From: CADEDV01 sp964437415
GTDB taxonomy: Bacteria; Bacteroidota; Bacteroidia; Chitinophagales; Chitinophagaceae
DNA length: 64,000 nt
Direction: 5' to 3'
Assembly: GCA_964437415.1 (NCBI GenBank)
Contig: CAYTGN010000015.1
Location: 1-64,000 of the forward strand
This document shows, piece after piece, positions 8,597 to 19,019 of the stretch (position 1 is its first letter; every line of letters begins with the position of its first letter). The notes under the pieces are model-generated. The model did no database searches and was not told the origin of the DNA. It saw only the letters and a list, made by a program, of their open reading frames with translations. The position numbers and the translations under genes are program-made.

Positions 8597-10459
8597 TCAG
8601 CTGGTTATGCTCTTCCCTTTCATCGCTGTTGAAATAGCCTTATCCATTAGTCTTTCTGCATAGGGTCTTGAAATTTCGTTCAGTTTTTCGATGGCAGCAT
8701 GAATGGCGTCTTTACTGCCTGCTGACAACAAAGAAGTTAACTCAACGATCGCTGTCTGTGTATCGGCCAATTCCTTTTCTGTTAGAAAAGATTTGTTCTT
8801 ATCAAGGAATTGCCGGGTTGTGTCAAGCAATTGCTGTGCCTCTGTCTGTGCTTCCACCAATGCTCTTGTTTGCATATCCTCTTTGGCATGAGTGATTGAA
8901 TCCAATAACATTTTCTCTACTTCAGCATCCGTTAGCCCGTACTGTGGTTTCACTTCAATGACCTGTTCAATTCCGCTTCTTAGCTCTTTGGCTTTCACCA
9001 CCAATATTCCATCAGCATTCACCAAAAAAGAAACTTCCACTTTTGGCAAACCTGCCGGCATGGCCGGAATACCGGCAAGATTGAACTCGGCGAGTTTGCG
9101 GTTATCCTTTACCAGGTCTCTTTCTCCCTGGAAAACAGAAATGCGCATTCCGCTTTGCCCGTCTTTTTGTGTGGTATATTGCCTGGCGGCCTTTGATGGA
9201 ATTTTTGAATTACGGGGGATCAGCACATCCATCAGTCCTCCCATTGTTTCTATACCTAATGACAATGGCGTAATATCAAGCAACAGAAAATCTTTGTTAT
9301 TCCCTGCAAGAATATCCGCCTGCACCGCTGCGCCCAACGCTACCACTTCATCAGGGTTCAGTGAATCATGCACCTGGCGCTGAAAAAAATCAGTAACCGA
9401 TTTTTTAACCAGCGGTACTCTTGTAGAACCTCCTACCATCACCACTTCATCAATTTCAGAAACAGGCAATCCCGAATCGGATAAAGCATTTCTGCATGAC
9501 TGTATCGTTCTGTCCACAAAAGGTTTGGCCAGTTGCTCAAATTCATGGCGGCTGAGTGAAAGTTTTTCTCCGGCCACTTCCGCCGTGAAACTATCATGGG
9601 AACTGAGATGAATCTTGGCTTGTTCTGCAGTGAGACGGAGTTGCTGAGCAAGATTTTTATTATTGCTGAGTTCGGTTGATGTAAGTCCCGTCAACAGCAT
9701 CCAGTGATGTACTATCGCCCTGTCAAAATCATCGCCACCGAGATAAGTGTCGCCATTGGTAGAAAGCACTTCAAATATGCCGCCGGTGATGCGAAGTATA
9801 GAAATGTCAAAAGTGCCCCCGCCAAGGTCATAAACCGCAATCGTTTTTGTTTCCTCCCTGTTTAGCCCTAACCCATAAGCAAGACTGGCTGCTGTTGGTT
9901 CGTTTACGATACGCAATACATCCAAACCTGCCAGTTTCCCGGCATCTCTTGTTGCCTGCCGCTGTGCATCGTTGAAATAGGCCGGCACTGTGATCACCGC
10001 CTTATTCACCGGAGTTTTCAAAATATGTTCTGCTCTTGCTTTTAGTTCCTTTAAAATAAACGAAGACAATTCAACAGGTGACCAGAATTTTTCACCTATC
10101 TGCACCTTCACCAGGCTTTCTGTATTATCATCAATTACTTTGTAGGTAAAGAATGAAGCATAATCCCGGACATCATTGTAGGATTTGCCCATCAATCTTT
10201 TCACAGAAAAGATAGTGTTGTGCGGTTCCGCCACCAGGTACTTTTTTGCATCATCACCAACAGACAGCATGCCTGACTCACCAAAATGAATGACGGAAGG
10301 CACCAGCGCATGACCATCATGCTCTTTCAGCACAACAGGTTTTTTGCTTTCCGGGTGAATAAGTGCCACAAGGCTATTAGTGGTTCCAAGGTCAATGCCT
10401 ACGATCATCTCAGCCTGCTGCAGGCTTCCCGTTGCTATATTGATACCAATCTTTGCCAT
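8597..10459 (-). CDS. hscA: Hsp70-type Fe-S cluster assembly chaperone HscA
   Basis: The 620-residue protein is a full Hsp70. The ATPase domain (about 20-380) has GIDLGTTNS, VPAYFNDAQRQATRDAG, NEPTAASLAYG, DLGGGTFDIS and VGGSTRVP; the substrate-binding domain begins at LLDITPLSLGIETMGG. Length (E. coli HscA 616) and an N-terminal extension before the ATPase domain favour HscA over DnaK, and the DnaK acidic tail is missing. HscA releases Fe-S clusters from the scaffold IscU. None of iscU, hscB or fdx is nearby, so the assignment rests on the sequence pattern. Confidence 0.75.
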   Translation of the reverse strand: MAKIGINIATGSLQQAEMIVGIDLGTTNSLVALIHPESKKPVVLKEHDGHALVPSVIHFGESGMLSVGDDAKKYLVAEPHNTIFSVKRLMGKSYNDVRDYASFFTYKVIDDNTESLVKVQIGEKFWSPVELSSFILKELKARAEHILKTPVNKAVITVPAYFNDAQRQATRDAGKLAGLDVLRIVNEPTAASLAYGLGLNREETKTIAVYDLGGGTFDISILRITGGIFEVLSTNGDTYLGGDDFDRAIVHHWMLLTGLTSTELSNNKNLAQQLRLTAEQAKIHLSSHDSFTAEVAGEKLSLSRHEFEQLAKPFVDRTIQSCRNALSDSGLPVSEIDEVVMVGGSTRVPLVKKSVTDFFQRQVHDSLNPDEVVALGAAVQADILAGNNKDFLLLDITPLSLGIETMGGLMDVLIPRNSKIPSKAARQYTTQKDGQSGMRISVFQGERDLVKDNRKLAEFNLAGIPAMPAGLPKVEVSFLVNADGILVVKAKELRSGIEQVIEVKPQYGLTDAEVEKMLLDSITHAKEDMQTRALVEAQTEAQQLLDTTRQFLDKNKSFLTEKELADTQTAIVELTSLLSAGSKDAIHAAIEKLNEISRPYAERLMDKAISTAMKGKSITS

Positions 10460-10496
10460 ACGCTGATATATCCCTGTTTCCCTTTTTTAAGAATGG

Positions 10497-10504
10497 CAAA
10501 AATA
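10497..10504 (-). promoter_or_regulatory. -7 promoter element upstream of hscA
   Basis: The minus strand reads TATTTTTG (consensus TAnnTTTG) 38 bases upstream of the hscA ATG. No good -33 TTG is seen at the usual distance. Confidence 0.4.
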
Positions 10505-10540
10505 CTGCATAGCAGCCTGACTGGCTTACGGAGTTGGTAA

Positions 10541-10565
10541 AAGAAAAGCGGCCCTAAAGCCGCTT
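10541..10565 (-). terminator. terminator downstream of the porU-like gene
   Basis: On the minus strand a 7-bp GC-rich stem (AAGCGGC with GCCGCTT) with a six-base loop is followed by TTCTTTT, just after the PorU stop codon at 10591. Confidence 0.8.
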
Positions 10566-10590
10566 CTCCAATATCCTGTCCAAACAATGT

Positions 10591-13500
10591 TTATCGCATC
10601 AGGTACATCTTGCCATATCCCTTATTGAAATATTTATCTGTATTATCACCCTCGGCCCTGTATTTATCCAGCGATTTGCCATTCAGGTTGGTGATCACCC
10701 TGTACAGGTAAATACCATTGGCTAATTTTTGCCCATACTGATCGGTACCATCCCACTTGAAGTCTGTGATATTTCTGCCGATACGCAGCGGCCCCAGCTC
10801 ATCTTTGGTGATCTCTCTCACCACTTTACCCGTAATGGTAAGTATCTGTATTCTCAGGTTTTGCGGCACTTCACTGCCTGTGATGGTGAATACAAAGGCT
10901 GTTGATGTGGTGAACGGGTTAGGATAGTTCAGCATATTCGAGATCATCGGCTTATTAATGACCTGGAAGGCAACCCTGTATTCGATGTTCCCGGCGCTGT
11001 TGCTGCTGCGGTCTCTTCCGGTAACGATCAGTTCATACTCACCATCTTCTGTAAAGTAAGGCCTGAAGTTCGCTGTAGCTGTATTATCTGTATTTGGCGC
11101 CTGCCCGGCAGGAATGAACTGCAGCGTGTCACTGGTGAATGTGAACTGGCGGATGCTGCCATCAGGATACCTCACACTCAGATTCACCAGGCTGTTATCA
11201 TCCAGTATCATCCATTTCGACTCATCTTTCAGTTTTATTATTATATCAGGTCTTGCAGAAACGATATCCCTGTTCAGGATATGCACTCCGTCGAATGTAA
11301 CATCCAGCAGCGGGTTAAGACTATCTGGTTTTACATAAAAATTACGATAGGCAAAATTGTTGAAATGGAATTGCTCCGGCTGATCATTGTCCGGATTCAC
11401 TTCAATATACATTGTGTTCTGACCGGGTAAATTCTCAGTCGGAATATTAGCCCTTACAATAACAGTATCTGGTGTCAATGTCAGTTCTCTTGTTCTAGGC
11501 TGAGGAATGATGGTTGGCACATTATCACGGCCGGTAACCACCACTTTCAGAAGCAAGCTGTCAAAGTTTGCATCGCTGATATTCTGGAATGCAACCCTGA
11601 AGTCGTAGGGTTCGCCTATATCCACCGTGTCTTTTACAGTTAAGTGGCGAGCCGGCGCTAATGCACCTTCCGGTACAGGATCATAGGTTAGTCTCCAGTA
11701 ATTAAGCTGGTAAGGTGTGTAATGAACCGTGTCCATATTCATCATCCGTAAACGGACATAAGGAAAAATTTCAGCATCTATGGAAGAAATGTCTGTATTG
11801 GCCTGGTTCATGGGTATGGCAGAAAAAAGTGTTGTTTCAGCGCCGCCTGTTCCCACACCAATAATATCAACAGTGGCTTCATCACCTGGTGTTGCATCCG
11901 GGATTATTGAACCATTCCATTTAAGTTCTTTCCATGCTTTGGCAGGGCCAAATAAAGGTGAACGGACAAAACCTAATGTATCCGGTGAAGGACAATCAGC
12001 TGACAATGTAGGGTTATCATACATGCCATCACCTACTACCCATTTGGGGATAAAAGAAGGATCGTTTTTCTTATACACTAATCCAAACGGACGGGTTCTG
12101 TAGAATGAATCCACACCTGCAAAACCCGCATCTTTCAGGTAGTGATACAAAGATTGTCCGGCGCCGTGAATTGATTCATCTGCCGCCCAATCAGTGGCAT
12201 ATGCCACGGGGAAAGCAGGATACTGTGCCGGGTTAAGCGTAAAGTTTCTTACAGCCACATAATAACCATCCGGAACTATATCCCTCATAAAATCCATGAT
12301 CTTTCTGCGACTGGCAGTGTCGGTATAACGGAATTCAAAACTATAAGGTCTGAACCTGATATACTGCGGTGAAGTGCTTCCGTGCAAACCCTGTCCAAGG
12401 CTATTAGGATTTGCGGGTTCGCCGGCATATGAATGTGGCACCACCACCTGGTTTTGCCAGGGCGCAAAGGTCACAGGGTGAAACACATTGAACACAAGCG
12501 AAGAAAAGTAGTTGGTAAGCTGGATATACGGATCTTCATTTACCGCCACGGAAAATGCCGATTCCTGCGTTGAACCACTTGTATTGTACGTTCCCATACG
12601 CAGGAATAAGTTGTTCATCACTTCTTTATATTTCCAGCTTCTTGAAGCTGTGTCTAACCGCATCCTTGTAAGTTCTGAATTGGTATGCTGATAGAAATGT
12701 GATTGACTGAACCCCGCTTCACTGTTTGCCAGGTAAACAAAAGAAGCCGTGTTCCAGACGATCGGGCCGGATACAGGCACATGACCCACTCTCCAGTAAT
12801 AGACAGTATTATCCGTGAATGTGAGACCAGGATCGAATGTTAATACCCCGCCGGGGAACTGGCCATTGCGAGTCACTTTCGATGGTGAATTGAAAAATAT
12901 GGAAGTATCTATTTCCATCGTGTACTGCTTCATCGTGCTGAAAGGATCAGCCGTTGTTGCATGGAATTTGATCCCTTGTTTATTTACGATGGCATAGTTA
13001 TATGGATAAACCGGTCTTGCTTCATCTTCAAAAATGAAAAACTCTTTTGTGATGCTGTTGTTTGTTTCATACAACTCATCAACGGCATTATCTGCATCAA
13101 CAGTGATGATGATGCTGTTCAACCCTTTCTCGGCGGGGCCGACGATAGGAATAATATAGTTTAATGAATCAATATAACGTATCCCTCGTATTGTGTCCCT
13201 GCGAAAAATCTGTACAGAGTTATCCGGGTACTTCCTTTTCACCTCCACGACAATACTGTCGCTAACCGCTTTACCGAGATTCATAAATTTAGCGCTGACA
13301 TTGAAACTTGTTTCTGCAATTGAAATGAATGAAGGATTCACTTTCACCAACTGCTCTTCGATCGCATAGTCAGGTTTCTGAGTTGAATTGATCTTAACAG
13401 CAGGGTCGCCATGCAGTGTTGATTGCTCGCAATGAAACCTGGCGTAATAATCGTTTTGGGTGGTAAGGTTAAAGACCTGCCGGATAGCTTCGATCATTGC

Positions 13501-15720
13501 CTCGCCAAGTGATTCGCCATATTTCAATACACCCATGGATGAATAATTGCGGGTATTATAAATGTCGAGATAATGAACAATGCCGAGGTGGGTGCTGGCA
13601 ATGGTAGCGATACTGCCCCGGTTGGGACTTAATACAAAGTTTTCAGAGATAGTTTCTTTTGCCTGCAGCCTGAGTTGGTTAAAGTTGTAAAAATTTCCTG
13701 CATTACAACCCAGCAGGATAAAAAGCGGATACTTCCCCTGATTATCATAATTCTGAGGATTATCGAGATTGAACTGCAATGTAGTGGCTGAAGAGTGTCC
13801 AAAATAAGTGACCAGGCCAAGTCCCTCTTCAAACAATTTCTGGATGGCAGTGCTATTAGCCTGCTCCACTTCTTCAGCTGAAGTCTTATTAAACTTCTTA
13901 ACATTGCCTCCAAAAAATGTATCCTTAATAATATTGGTGAACCTGTCCATGCTGATGTTGAGGGCAAGATCAAGTCCATCATCACTGGCTCCCACCACAT
14001 GGGCAACATTCTTCATCCAGGCTTTATCCTGTATCAAAGGCGACTGGAATGCCTGTGCCTGCTCATATTCGATCACCTTATTAAGATAAGCTGTTACTTC
14101 ATCACCGTTTATGGTCGCAATGCGGCCAATAGGAACTTTAGGTATCTGGTCAAGACCGGGTTCGGCAGCCAATAAAATGTCAGATGCCGGCTGCCCAAAA
14201 GTGGGGACAAAAGCAAGGTTATTGATATTTGCATTAGCCTCATTATTTCGAAACTGTGCATAGTGAACCCCCTTCCCAATCAAAAAAACATTTTTTAAAG
14301 GACTACTGAAATTAGCCCTTGCCCACCGGATGAAGTTGCGGACTGACAATGGATGGAATTTAATGCCCAGGCCAAACTGATCTACCAGTTCATCTATCAT
14401 ATAAGCTTTGGCATTAAAACCGCCGCCAGCTGCCGAACTCCTGTATGCAATATAATTGGCCACCGGGTTTGCGCCGCCAGAGCCAATATCCATTTTAGGA
14501 TGGGTTATGATCAGGTAGTCGCCCTGCATGGGGGCTGATCCATAATTGATGAAATTCCGCTGCTGAAAATTTGTTATGTTGGTAATATTCGAAGCGTATT
14601 GCGCAACCAGCACCAGTTTTTGCTCCTGTACTGTCGGTAATAATGCAAACTTGACGATTGCCGGCGTACTAATATCTCCGACATATCGCCTTCCATTATT
14701 TAGATCATACAATACCGGGGGTATTCCGCTATGGTTTACATTGGATATCTCCAAATAGTTTCCGGAGACGCTGGCGGGAAGCTCGAAATGAAAATTAGCG
14801 CTGTTTCCGAAATTAAATTGTCTCGGATAATTGATTTCAATTTGTGCCACCACCATCCTGTCTGAGCCCGGCACGGGGCTTTGGTTGGTGATTTCAATAG
14901 TGGCGTTCCCTGAACTGATCAAAGAAACCGGAAAAGGTTTGTTCACTTTCACATAATCAAAAAAGTTCAGGTCCTGCCCCAGTATAGAGTCACCATTTAT
15001 ACGAACCCTGAATTTCCGGGGGTTCAACCCATTATAACCGCTGGCATGAATTTTAAAGTTTGCATCTGCCGGTGCCCCAGGGCCGGTGTATACAAACAAA
15101 TTGGTCCATGAAGTGGTGTTGGTAACATTTTTTCCGATATCTGCAGATGTCCATCCTTCACCTGCATCATAAGCTGATGAATAAACATTATCACCAACTA
15201 CCTGAGCATAACCTACACCAATTCTGTCTCTCCAATAGCGGCCCTGCGTATACATAAAAAATGGCTCTGCAGGTAAAATATTGGAAGCAACATCATTATT
15301 CTGCGTTACCAACCGAAGGTTTGGCTGGCCGGGGTTCAGCGTTAAAAAAAAGGCTGCAGTATCTGTTTGCAAACTCCATTTATCATTAAGCTGGTAATCA
15401 GGATAGCGATACATGACATTATCCGGTTTACCATCATTCATTTCACCCCAAAACTCAATGAAATCACCGGGCAGGAAAGCTCCCGTTTCCCTTGAAGTGT
15501 AAACAGGCACTTGTTGCCCATTTCTCCATAGCTGAAAATCTTCGGCATTGGCAGAAGCTATGGCAGCTGGCAATTCAGCCTGGTTGATTCGGCAGAGACC
15601 ATTAGCCCCTACTTTGAATTTATAGTAGGTTTTGTTGTAGTCGATCCATTCATTATTGAACGGCTGTGAACTGGCCGCCAGGGAAACCATCAACAACGCA
15701 AAAAGTAAAACTCGTTTCAT
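10591..15720 (-). CDS. porU: type IX secretion system sortase, PorU-like (long form)
   Basis: PorU is the outer-membrane C25 (gingipain-type) cysteine peptidase that removes C-terminal signals from type IX substrates and attaches them to the surface. This 1709-residue protein has an N-terminal signal peptide ending near LAASSQP. A C25 core has the catalytic His in TYFGHSSAT (near residue 640) and Cys in LLGCNAGNF (near 675). Long beta-rich regions follow, then a C-terminal type IX-like domain (about 1590-1709) with LNYPNPF and DGTDQYGQKLANGIYLYRV. It is far longer than the roughly 1160-residue Porphyromonas PorU, so it may be the PorU2-type paralogue. It is transcribed 25 bp after its porV-like partner and ends at a terminator. 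Confidence 0.85.
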   Translation of the reverse strand: MKRVLLFALLMVSLAASSQPFNNEWIDYNKTYYKFKVGANGLCRINQAELPAAIASANAEDFQLWRNGQQVPVYTSRETGAFLPGDFIEFWGEMNDGKPDNVMYRYPDYQLNDKWSLQTDTAAFFLTLNPGQPNLRLVTQNNDVASNILPAEPFFMYTQGRYWRDRIGVGYAQVVGDNVYSSAYDAGEGWTSADIGKNVTNTTSWTNLFVYTGPGAPADANFKIHASGYNGLNPRKFRVRINGDSILGQDLNFFDYVKVNKPFPVSLISSGNATIEITNQSPVPGSDRMVVAQIEINYPRQFNFGNSANFHFELPASVSGNYLEISNVNHSGIPPVLYDLNNGRRYVGDISTPAIVKFALLPTVQEQKLVLVAQYASNITNITNFQQRNFINYGSAPMQGDYLIITHPKMDIGSGGANPVANYIAYRSSAAGGGFNAKAYMIDELVDQFGLGIKFHPLSVRNFIRWARANFSSPLKNVFLIGKGVHYAQFRNNEANANINNLAFVPTFGQPASDILLAAEPGLDQIPKVPIGRIATINGDEVTAYLNKVIEYEQAQAFQSPLIQDKAWMKNVAHVVGASDDGLDLALNISMDRFTNIIKDTFFGGNVKKFNKTSAEEVEQANSTAIQKLFEEGLGLVTYFGHSSATTLQFNLDNPQNYDNQGKYPLFILLGCNAGNFYNFNQLRLQAKETISENFVLSPNRGSIATIASTHLGIVHYLDIYNTRNYSSMGVLKYGESLGEAMIEAIRQVFNLTTQNDYYARFHCEQSTLHGDPAVKINSTQKPDYAIEEQLVKVNPSFISIAETSFNVSAKFMNLGKAVSDSIVVEVKRKYPDNSVQIFRRDTIRGIRYIDSLNYIIPIVGPAEKGLNSIIITVDADNAVDELYETNNSITKEFFIFEDEARPVYPYNYAIVNKQGIKFHATTADPFSTMKQYTMEIDTSIFFNSPSKVTRNGQFPGGVLTFDPGLTFTDNTVYYWRVGHVPVSGPIVWNTASFVYLANSEAGFSQSHFYQHTNSELTRMRLDTASRSWKYKEVMNNLFLRMGTYNTSGSTQESAFSVAVNEDPYIQLTNYFSSLVFNVFHPVTFAPWQNQVVVPHSYAGEPANPNSLGQGLHGSTSPQYIRFRPYSFEFRYTDTASRRKIMDFMRDIVPDGYYVAVRNFTLNPAQYPAFPVAYATDWAADESIHGAGQSLYHYLKDAGFAGVDSFYRTRPFGLVYKKNDPSFIPKWVVGDGMYDNPTLSADCPSPDTLGFVRSPLFGPAKAWKELKWNGSIIPDATPGDEATVDIIGVGTGGAETTLFSAIPMNQANTDISSIDAEIFPYVRLRMMNMDTVHYTPYQLNYWRLTYDPVPEGALAPARHLTVKDTVDIGEPYDFRVAFQNISDANFDSLLLKVVVTGRDNVPTIIPQPRTRELTLTPDTVIVRANIPTENLPGQNTMYIEVNPDNDQPEQFHFNNFAYRNFYVKPDSLNPLLDVTFDGVHILNRDIVSARPDIIIKLKDESKWMILDDNSLVNLSVRYPDGSIRQFTFTSDTLQFIPAGQAPNTDNTATANFRPYFTEDGEYELIVTGRDRSSNSAGNIEYRVAFQVINKPMISNMLNYPNPFTTSTAFVFTITGSEVPQNLRIQILTITGKVVREITKDELGPLRIGRNITDFKWDGTDQYGQKLANGIYLYRVITNLNGKSLDKYRAEGDNTDKYFNKGYGKMYLMR

Positions 15721-15745
15721 TCAGAATAAAGTTTATGGGGTCAGA

Positions 15746-16858
15746 TTATTTTTGTTTTTTCTTTTCGTTCACCATGTCAAGTCTTAGTGAAAACACATGG
15801 GTGAATAAAGGGTTCGATTGATTAGCGAGATTACTAAAGGCATAGTCTATCGTAACATTCTGTATCCTGAATCCGGCACCTGCACTGGGCTGATAGATCC
15901 ATACTTTCTTTTGATTCAGCGTATCACCATCGGCCAATGCCTTTTGAAAATTGTTTATCCCTGCCCGCAGGTAAAAAACCTGGTTAACATCCAGTTCCAA
16001 TCCCAATTTGGGATCGGCGCTCATGGCCTGTGAACTCAAAACAGTATTGCGTTGTCCATCGAAAGTCAAATCAATATTCGATTCTGCAAGCAAACTGGAT
16101 TTTTTGCCGAGGTTAAACTTATAACCAATGCCCAGCACTAATCTTGGCGCTGTCATTTCGGTTGATTTCACAGGGATTTCATTGTTGGTCAGGTAAAGCA
16201 CTTCCTTTTCCCTTTCTGTGAAGTTGAATGACCATGCATTAAAAGTGGTGCTGATGTCTCGGCCCACAATGCCGAACCGCCAGTTCTTGCTATGTATTTG
16301 CAAACCTGCATCGAGACCGAAGCCCCAGGCTTTGGCAAATTTGCCCACATTGCGGTGGATCACTTTTGCATTCAAGCCAAACTGTACACTTTTTGTATCT
16401 GTTTCCTTTAGCTTTTGTGCATAGGAAAGCAAAAAAGCATAATCAGCCGAAGAAAACGCCTGTATGTTGTTGTAGTTGATGGAACCATCCGGTTCCACCA
16501 GGAACAAAGTGTTCATGATATCATCCACAGCGAAACGCAGACCGGTAACAGCAAATGTTCTTTTGTTGTTGGACGAAGGAAAAGCAATGCTGGCAAAATC
16601 ATATTTACCAATGCCTGCAAAGTATTCCGCATGCATCAGGTTCAGTTGCGGGTTGTCTTTAATACCCACCAGCCCGGCAGGGTTCCAATAGCCGGCTGTG
16701 CCATCATTCACCGATGCTACCTGGGCGCTGCCCATAGCAAGACCTCTTGCACCGGCGCCGATATTCAAAAACTCGTTGGAATATTTTCTAAACTGTGCTG
16801 AAGAAGACAGGAAAAAAATAGTAGCTAATAGGGTCAGGTATAAGCGGTTCGTTTTCAT
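15746..16858 (-). CDS. porV: PorV/PorQ-family type IX outer-membrane protein
   Basis: The 370-residue protein has a signal peptide (MKTNRLYLTLLATIFFL, cleavage near SSSAQ) and then the FadL-like beta-barrel pattern of PorV/PorQ/UPF0164: IGAGARGLAMGSAQVA, DGTAGYWNPAGL, and alternating strands to the C-terminus. PorV shuttles type IX cargo to the PorU sortase at the outer membrane. It lies directly upstream of the long porU gene on the same strand, so the two probably form an operon and a functional pair. The non-canonical PorU length suggests this is a paralogous PorV (PorV2-like) rather than the main PorV. Confidence 0.78.
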   Translation of the reverse strand: MKTNRLYLTLLATIFFLSSSAQFRKYSNEFLNIGAGARGLAMGSAQVASVNDGTAGYWNPAGLVGIKDNPQLNLMHAEYFAGIGKYDFASIAFPSSNNKRTFAVTGLRFAVDDIMNTLFLVEPDGSINYNNIQAFSSADYAFLLSYAQKLKETDTKSVQFGLNAKVIHRNVGKFAKAWGFGLDAGLQIHSKNWRFGIVGRDISTTFNAWSFNFTEREKEVLYLTNNEIPVKSTEMTAPRLVLGIGYKFNLGKKSSLLAESNIDLTFDGQRNTVLSSQAMSADPKLGLELDVNQVFYLRAGINNFQKALADGDTLNQKKVWIYQPSAGAGFRIQNVTIDYAFSNLANQSNPLFTHVFSLRLDMVNEKKKQK

Positions 16859-17034
16859 TCGATGAATTTTCTAATAAGCATTGGAATTAGACATGCTTTC
16901 ATGGGGTCGGGCTGCTTGTAAAATTAGTCTTTAAGCCCGGAAATACACAGTGGTGGCGGGCAAAAAGGCTAACAACTGAAAACGAAACCTTTAGAAAAAT
17001 ATTGCCCCTCACCCTCTTCAAAGTCTTTCTGGCT

Positions 17035-17042
17035 TACTTTTG
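17035..17042 (+). promoter_or_regulatory. -7 promoter element upstream of tyrS
   Basis: TACTTTTG matches the TAnnTTTG consensus and ends 22 bases before the tyrS ATG. A -33 TTG at normal spacing is not obvious. Confidence 0.45.
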
Positions 17043-17064
17043 CCGCAAATCATTGATTTTTATC

Positions 17065-18342
17065 ATGGACCTAATAGGAGAATTACGATGGAGAGGGATG
17101 ATCCAGGATATCATGCCCGGAACGGAAGATCAACTGAAAAAGGAGATAACCACCGGTTATGTAGGCTTTGACCCGACGGCCGATAGCCTCCATATCGGCA
17201 GCCTCGTGCCCATTTTATTGCTGGTGCATTTGCAAAAAGCCGGGCACAAACCCATTGCGCTGGTAGGCGGAGCCACCGGCATGATCGGCGACCCCAGCGG
17301 CAAAAGCCAGGAAAGAAACCTGCTGGACGAAGAAACATTGGAAAAGAACGTTGCCGGCATAAAAGCTCAATTGGAAAAATTCCTTGACTTCAATAAGAGT
17401 CTTCCCAATGCAGCCGAAATGGCCAACAACTACGACTGGTTCAAGCCAATCTCATTTATTGAATTTCTTCGTGACACCGGAAAGCATATCAGCATCAATT
17501 ACATGATGGCAAAGGACAGTGTAAAGAACAGAATTGAAAGTGAAGTGGGATTGAGCTATACTGAATTTGCGTATCAACTGATGCAAGGGTATGATTTCTA
17601 CTGGTTATACGAAAACAAAAACTGTAAACTCCAGATGGGTGGCAGCGACCAGTGGGGCAATATCACCACCGGCACCGAACTCATCCGCCGCAAAGCGAAT
17701 GGCGAAGCCTATGCCTTCACCTGCCCGCTGATAAAAAAAACCGATGGCACCAAGTTTGGAAAAACAGAGCATGGGAATGTATGGTTAGACCCCGCCAAGA
17801 CCAGCCCCTACCAGTTTTACCAGTTCTGGCTCAATGCCAGCGATGAAGATTCAGCTGTATGGATAAAAATTTTCACCTTTCTCACAAAAGATGCTATTGA
17901 CATTCTGATCCATGAACATAAAATGGATCCTTCGGCAAGAGTGCTGCAAAAAACATTGGCACAGGAAGTGACTTGTTTTGTTCATGGCAGGGAAGAATAT
18001 GAAAAAGCTATTGAAACAACACAAAAATTATTTGCCAACCAGCATGTGCCTGCAGAAAGCCTGAGTGTGGAAGACCTTGAAGGCATGGAAGGTGTGGTGA
18101 AATCAGGTCTTGAAAAGGAAAAGATCGGATCAGGTATTGATGTAATCTCCTTCCTTGCAGAAACAAAGATATTCCCCAGCAAAGGGGAGGCAAGAAAATT
18201 AGTGCAGGGTGGCGGCGTTAGCATCAATAGAAAAAAAATTGAAACTGTGCAGTTGACAATTGACAATTCATTCCTGTTGCACAATAAATATATCCTGGTG
18301 CAAAAAGGAAAGAAGAATTATTTCCTTGTAGAAGTGCAATAA
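17065..18342 (+). CDS. tyrS: tyrosyl-tRNA synthetase
   Basis: The 425-residue class I synthetase (E. coli TyrS has 424) charges tRNA-Tyr. Visible elements are TTGYVGFDPTADSLHIGSL (HIGH-type motif HIGS), VGGATGMIGDPSGKS, QLMQGYDF, MGGSDQWGNI, the KMSKS-equivalent DGTKFGKTEHG and a C-terminal S4 domain (FLAETKIFPSKGEARKLVQGG). The ATG at 17065 is chosen over an upstream in-frame start at 17002 because it fits homologues and follows the promoter element. The hydrolase gene begins six bases after its stop, so they are probably co-transcribed. Confidence 0.96.
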   Translation: MDLIGELRWRGMIQDIMPGTEDQLKKEITTGYVGFDPTADSLHIGSLVPILLLVHLQKAGHKPIALVGGATGMIGDPSGKSQERNLLDEETLEKNVAGIKAQLEKFLDFNKSLPNAAEMANNYDWFKPISFIEFLRDTGKHISINYMMAKDSVKNRIESEVGLSYTEFAYQLMQGYDFYWLYENKNCKLQMGGSDQWGNITTGTELIRRKANGEAYAFTCPLIKKTDGTKFGKTEHGNVWLDPAKTSPYQFYQFWLNASDEDSAVWIKIFTFLTKDAIDILIHEHKMDPSARVLQKTLAQEVTCFVHGREEYEKAIETTQKLFANQHVPAESLSVEDLEGMEGVVKSGLEKEKIGSGIDVISFLAETKIFPSKGEARKLVQGGGVSINRKKIETVQLTIDNSFLLHNKYILVQKGKKNYFLVEVQ

Positions 18343-18347
18343 CATTT

Positions 18348-19019
18348 TTGAAAAAAGTCTATTTCATCAGCGGTCTTGGTGCAGACAGAAGAGTGTTTAC
18401 TCTCCTTGATCTCTCCTTTTGTGAGCCTGTTTTTATTGATTGGATCAAGCCGGAGGTAAATGAATCACTTGAGCACTATGCATTGCGGCTCAAAGCATAC
18501 ATCACTGAACCATCACCGGTTATAGTTGGCATTTCGTTTGGCGGAATGCTGGCTACGGAAATTGCCAAAGCTGACAACAATAGCAAAGTCATCATCATTT
18601 CAAGCAACAAAACTGCAAAAGAGTTTCCTCCATACTTAAAAACAGGCAACTATTTTCCTGTTTACAAATGGACATCCGCTTCAATGGCCAAAAGTTTTAT
18701 GCTGCGTTCAAGCTGGATACTGGGAGGAAAAAACAAAGAGTCAAAAAAGATGTTGCGGCAGATCATACTTGATTCCGACACAGGATTTGTAAAATGGGCC
18801 ATCAGTGCTATTCTCAAATGGAAAAACAGGGAAATACCCCTGAACCTTACCCACATTCATGGAACAGCCGACAGACTATTGCCCTATCGCTATGTGAAGC
18901 CTGATTACACTGTAAACGGAGGCACTCATGTAATGACACTTGACAACCATGAAACATTGTCTGCATTGCTTCGCCAGATACTATCCGACAGTTCGGATTT
19001 ATCCACAGGTTCCGGCTGA
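18348..19019 (+). CDS. small alpha/beta hydrolase
   Basis: The 223-residue protein has an alpha/beta hydrolase pattern: an N-terminal beta strand with FISGLGADRRVF, the nucleophile elbow GISFGG (Ser in G-x-S-x-G), a late acidic residue in HGTADRLLP and a His in GGTHVMTL. The start is a TTG at 18348; the first residues match the fold immediately and no in-frame ATG lies closer. The substrate is unknown. It follows tyrS by five bases, suggesting a shared transcript without implying shared function. Confidence 0.72.
   Translation: MKKVYFISGLGADRRVFTLLDLSFCEPVFIDWIKPEVNESLEHYALRLKAYITEPSPVIVGISFGGMLATEIAKADNNSKVIIISSNKTAKEFPPYLKTGNYFPVYKWTSASMAKSFMLRSSWILGGKNKESKKMLRQIILDSDTGFVKWAISAILKWKNREIPLNLTHIHGTADRLLPYRYVKPDYTVNGGTHVMTLDNHETLSALLRQILSDSSDLSTGSG

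Noticed and set aside
8892..9383. Long plus-strand open frame inside hscA
   Set aside because: It is antisense to a clear Hsp70 gene; the translation is low in complexity with no domain.
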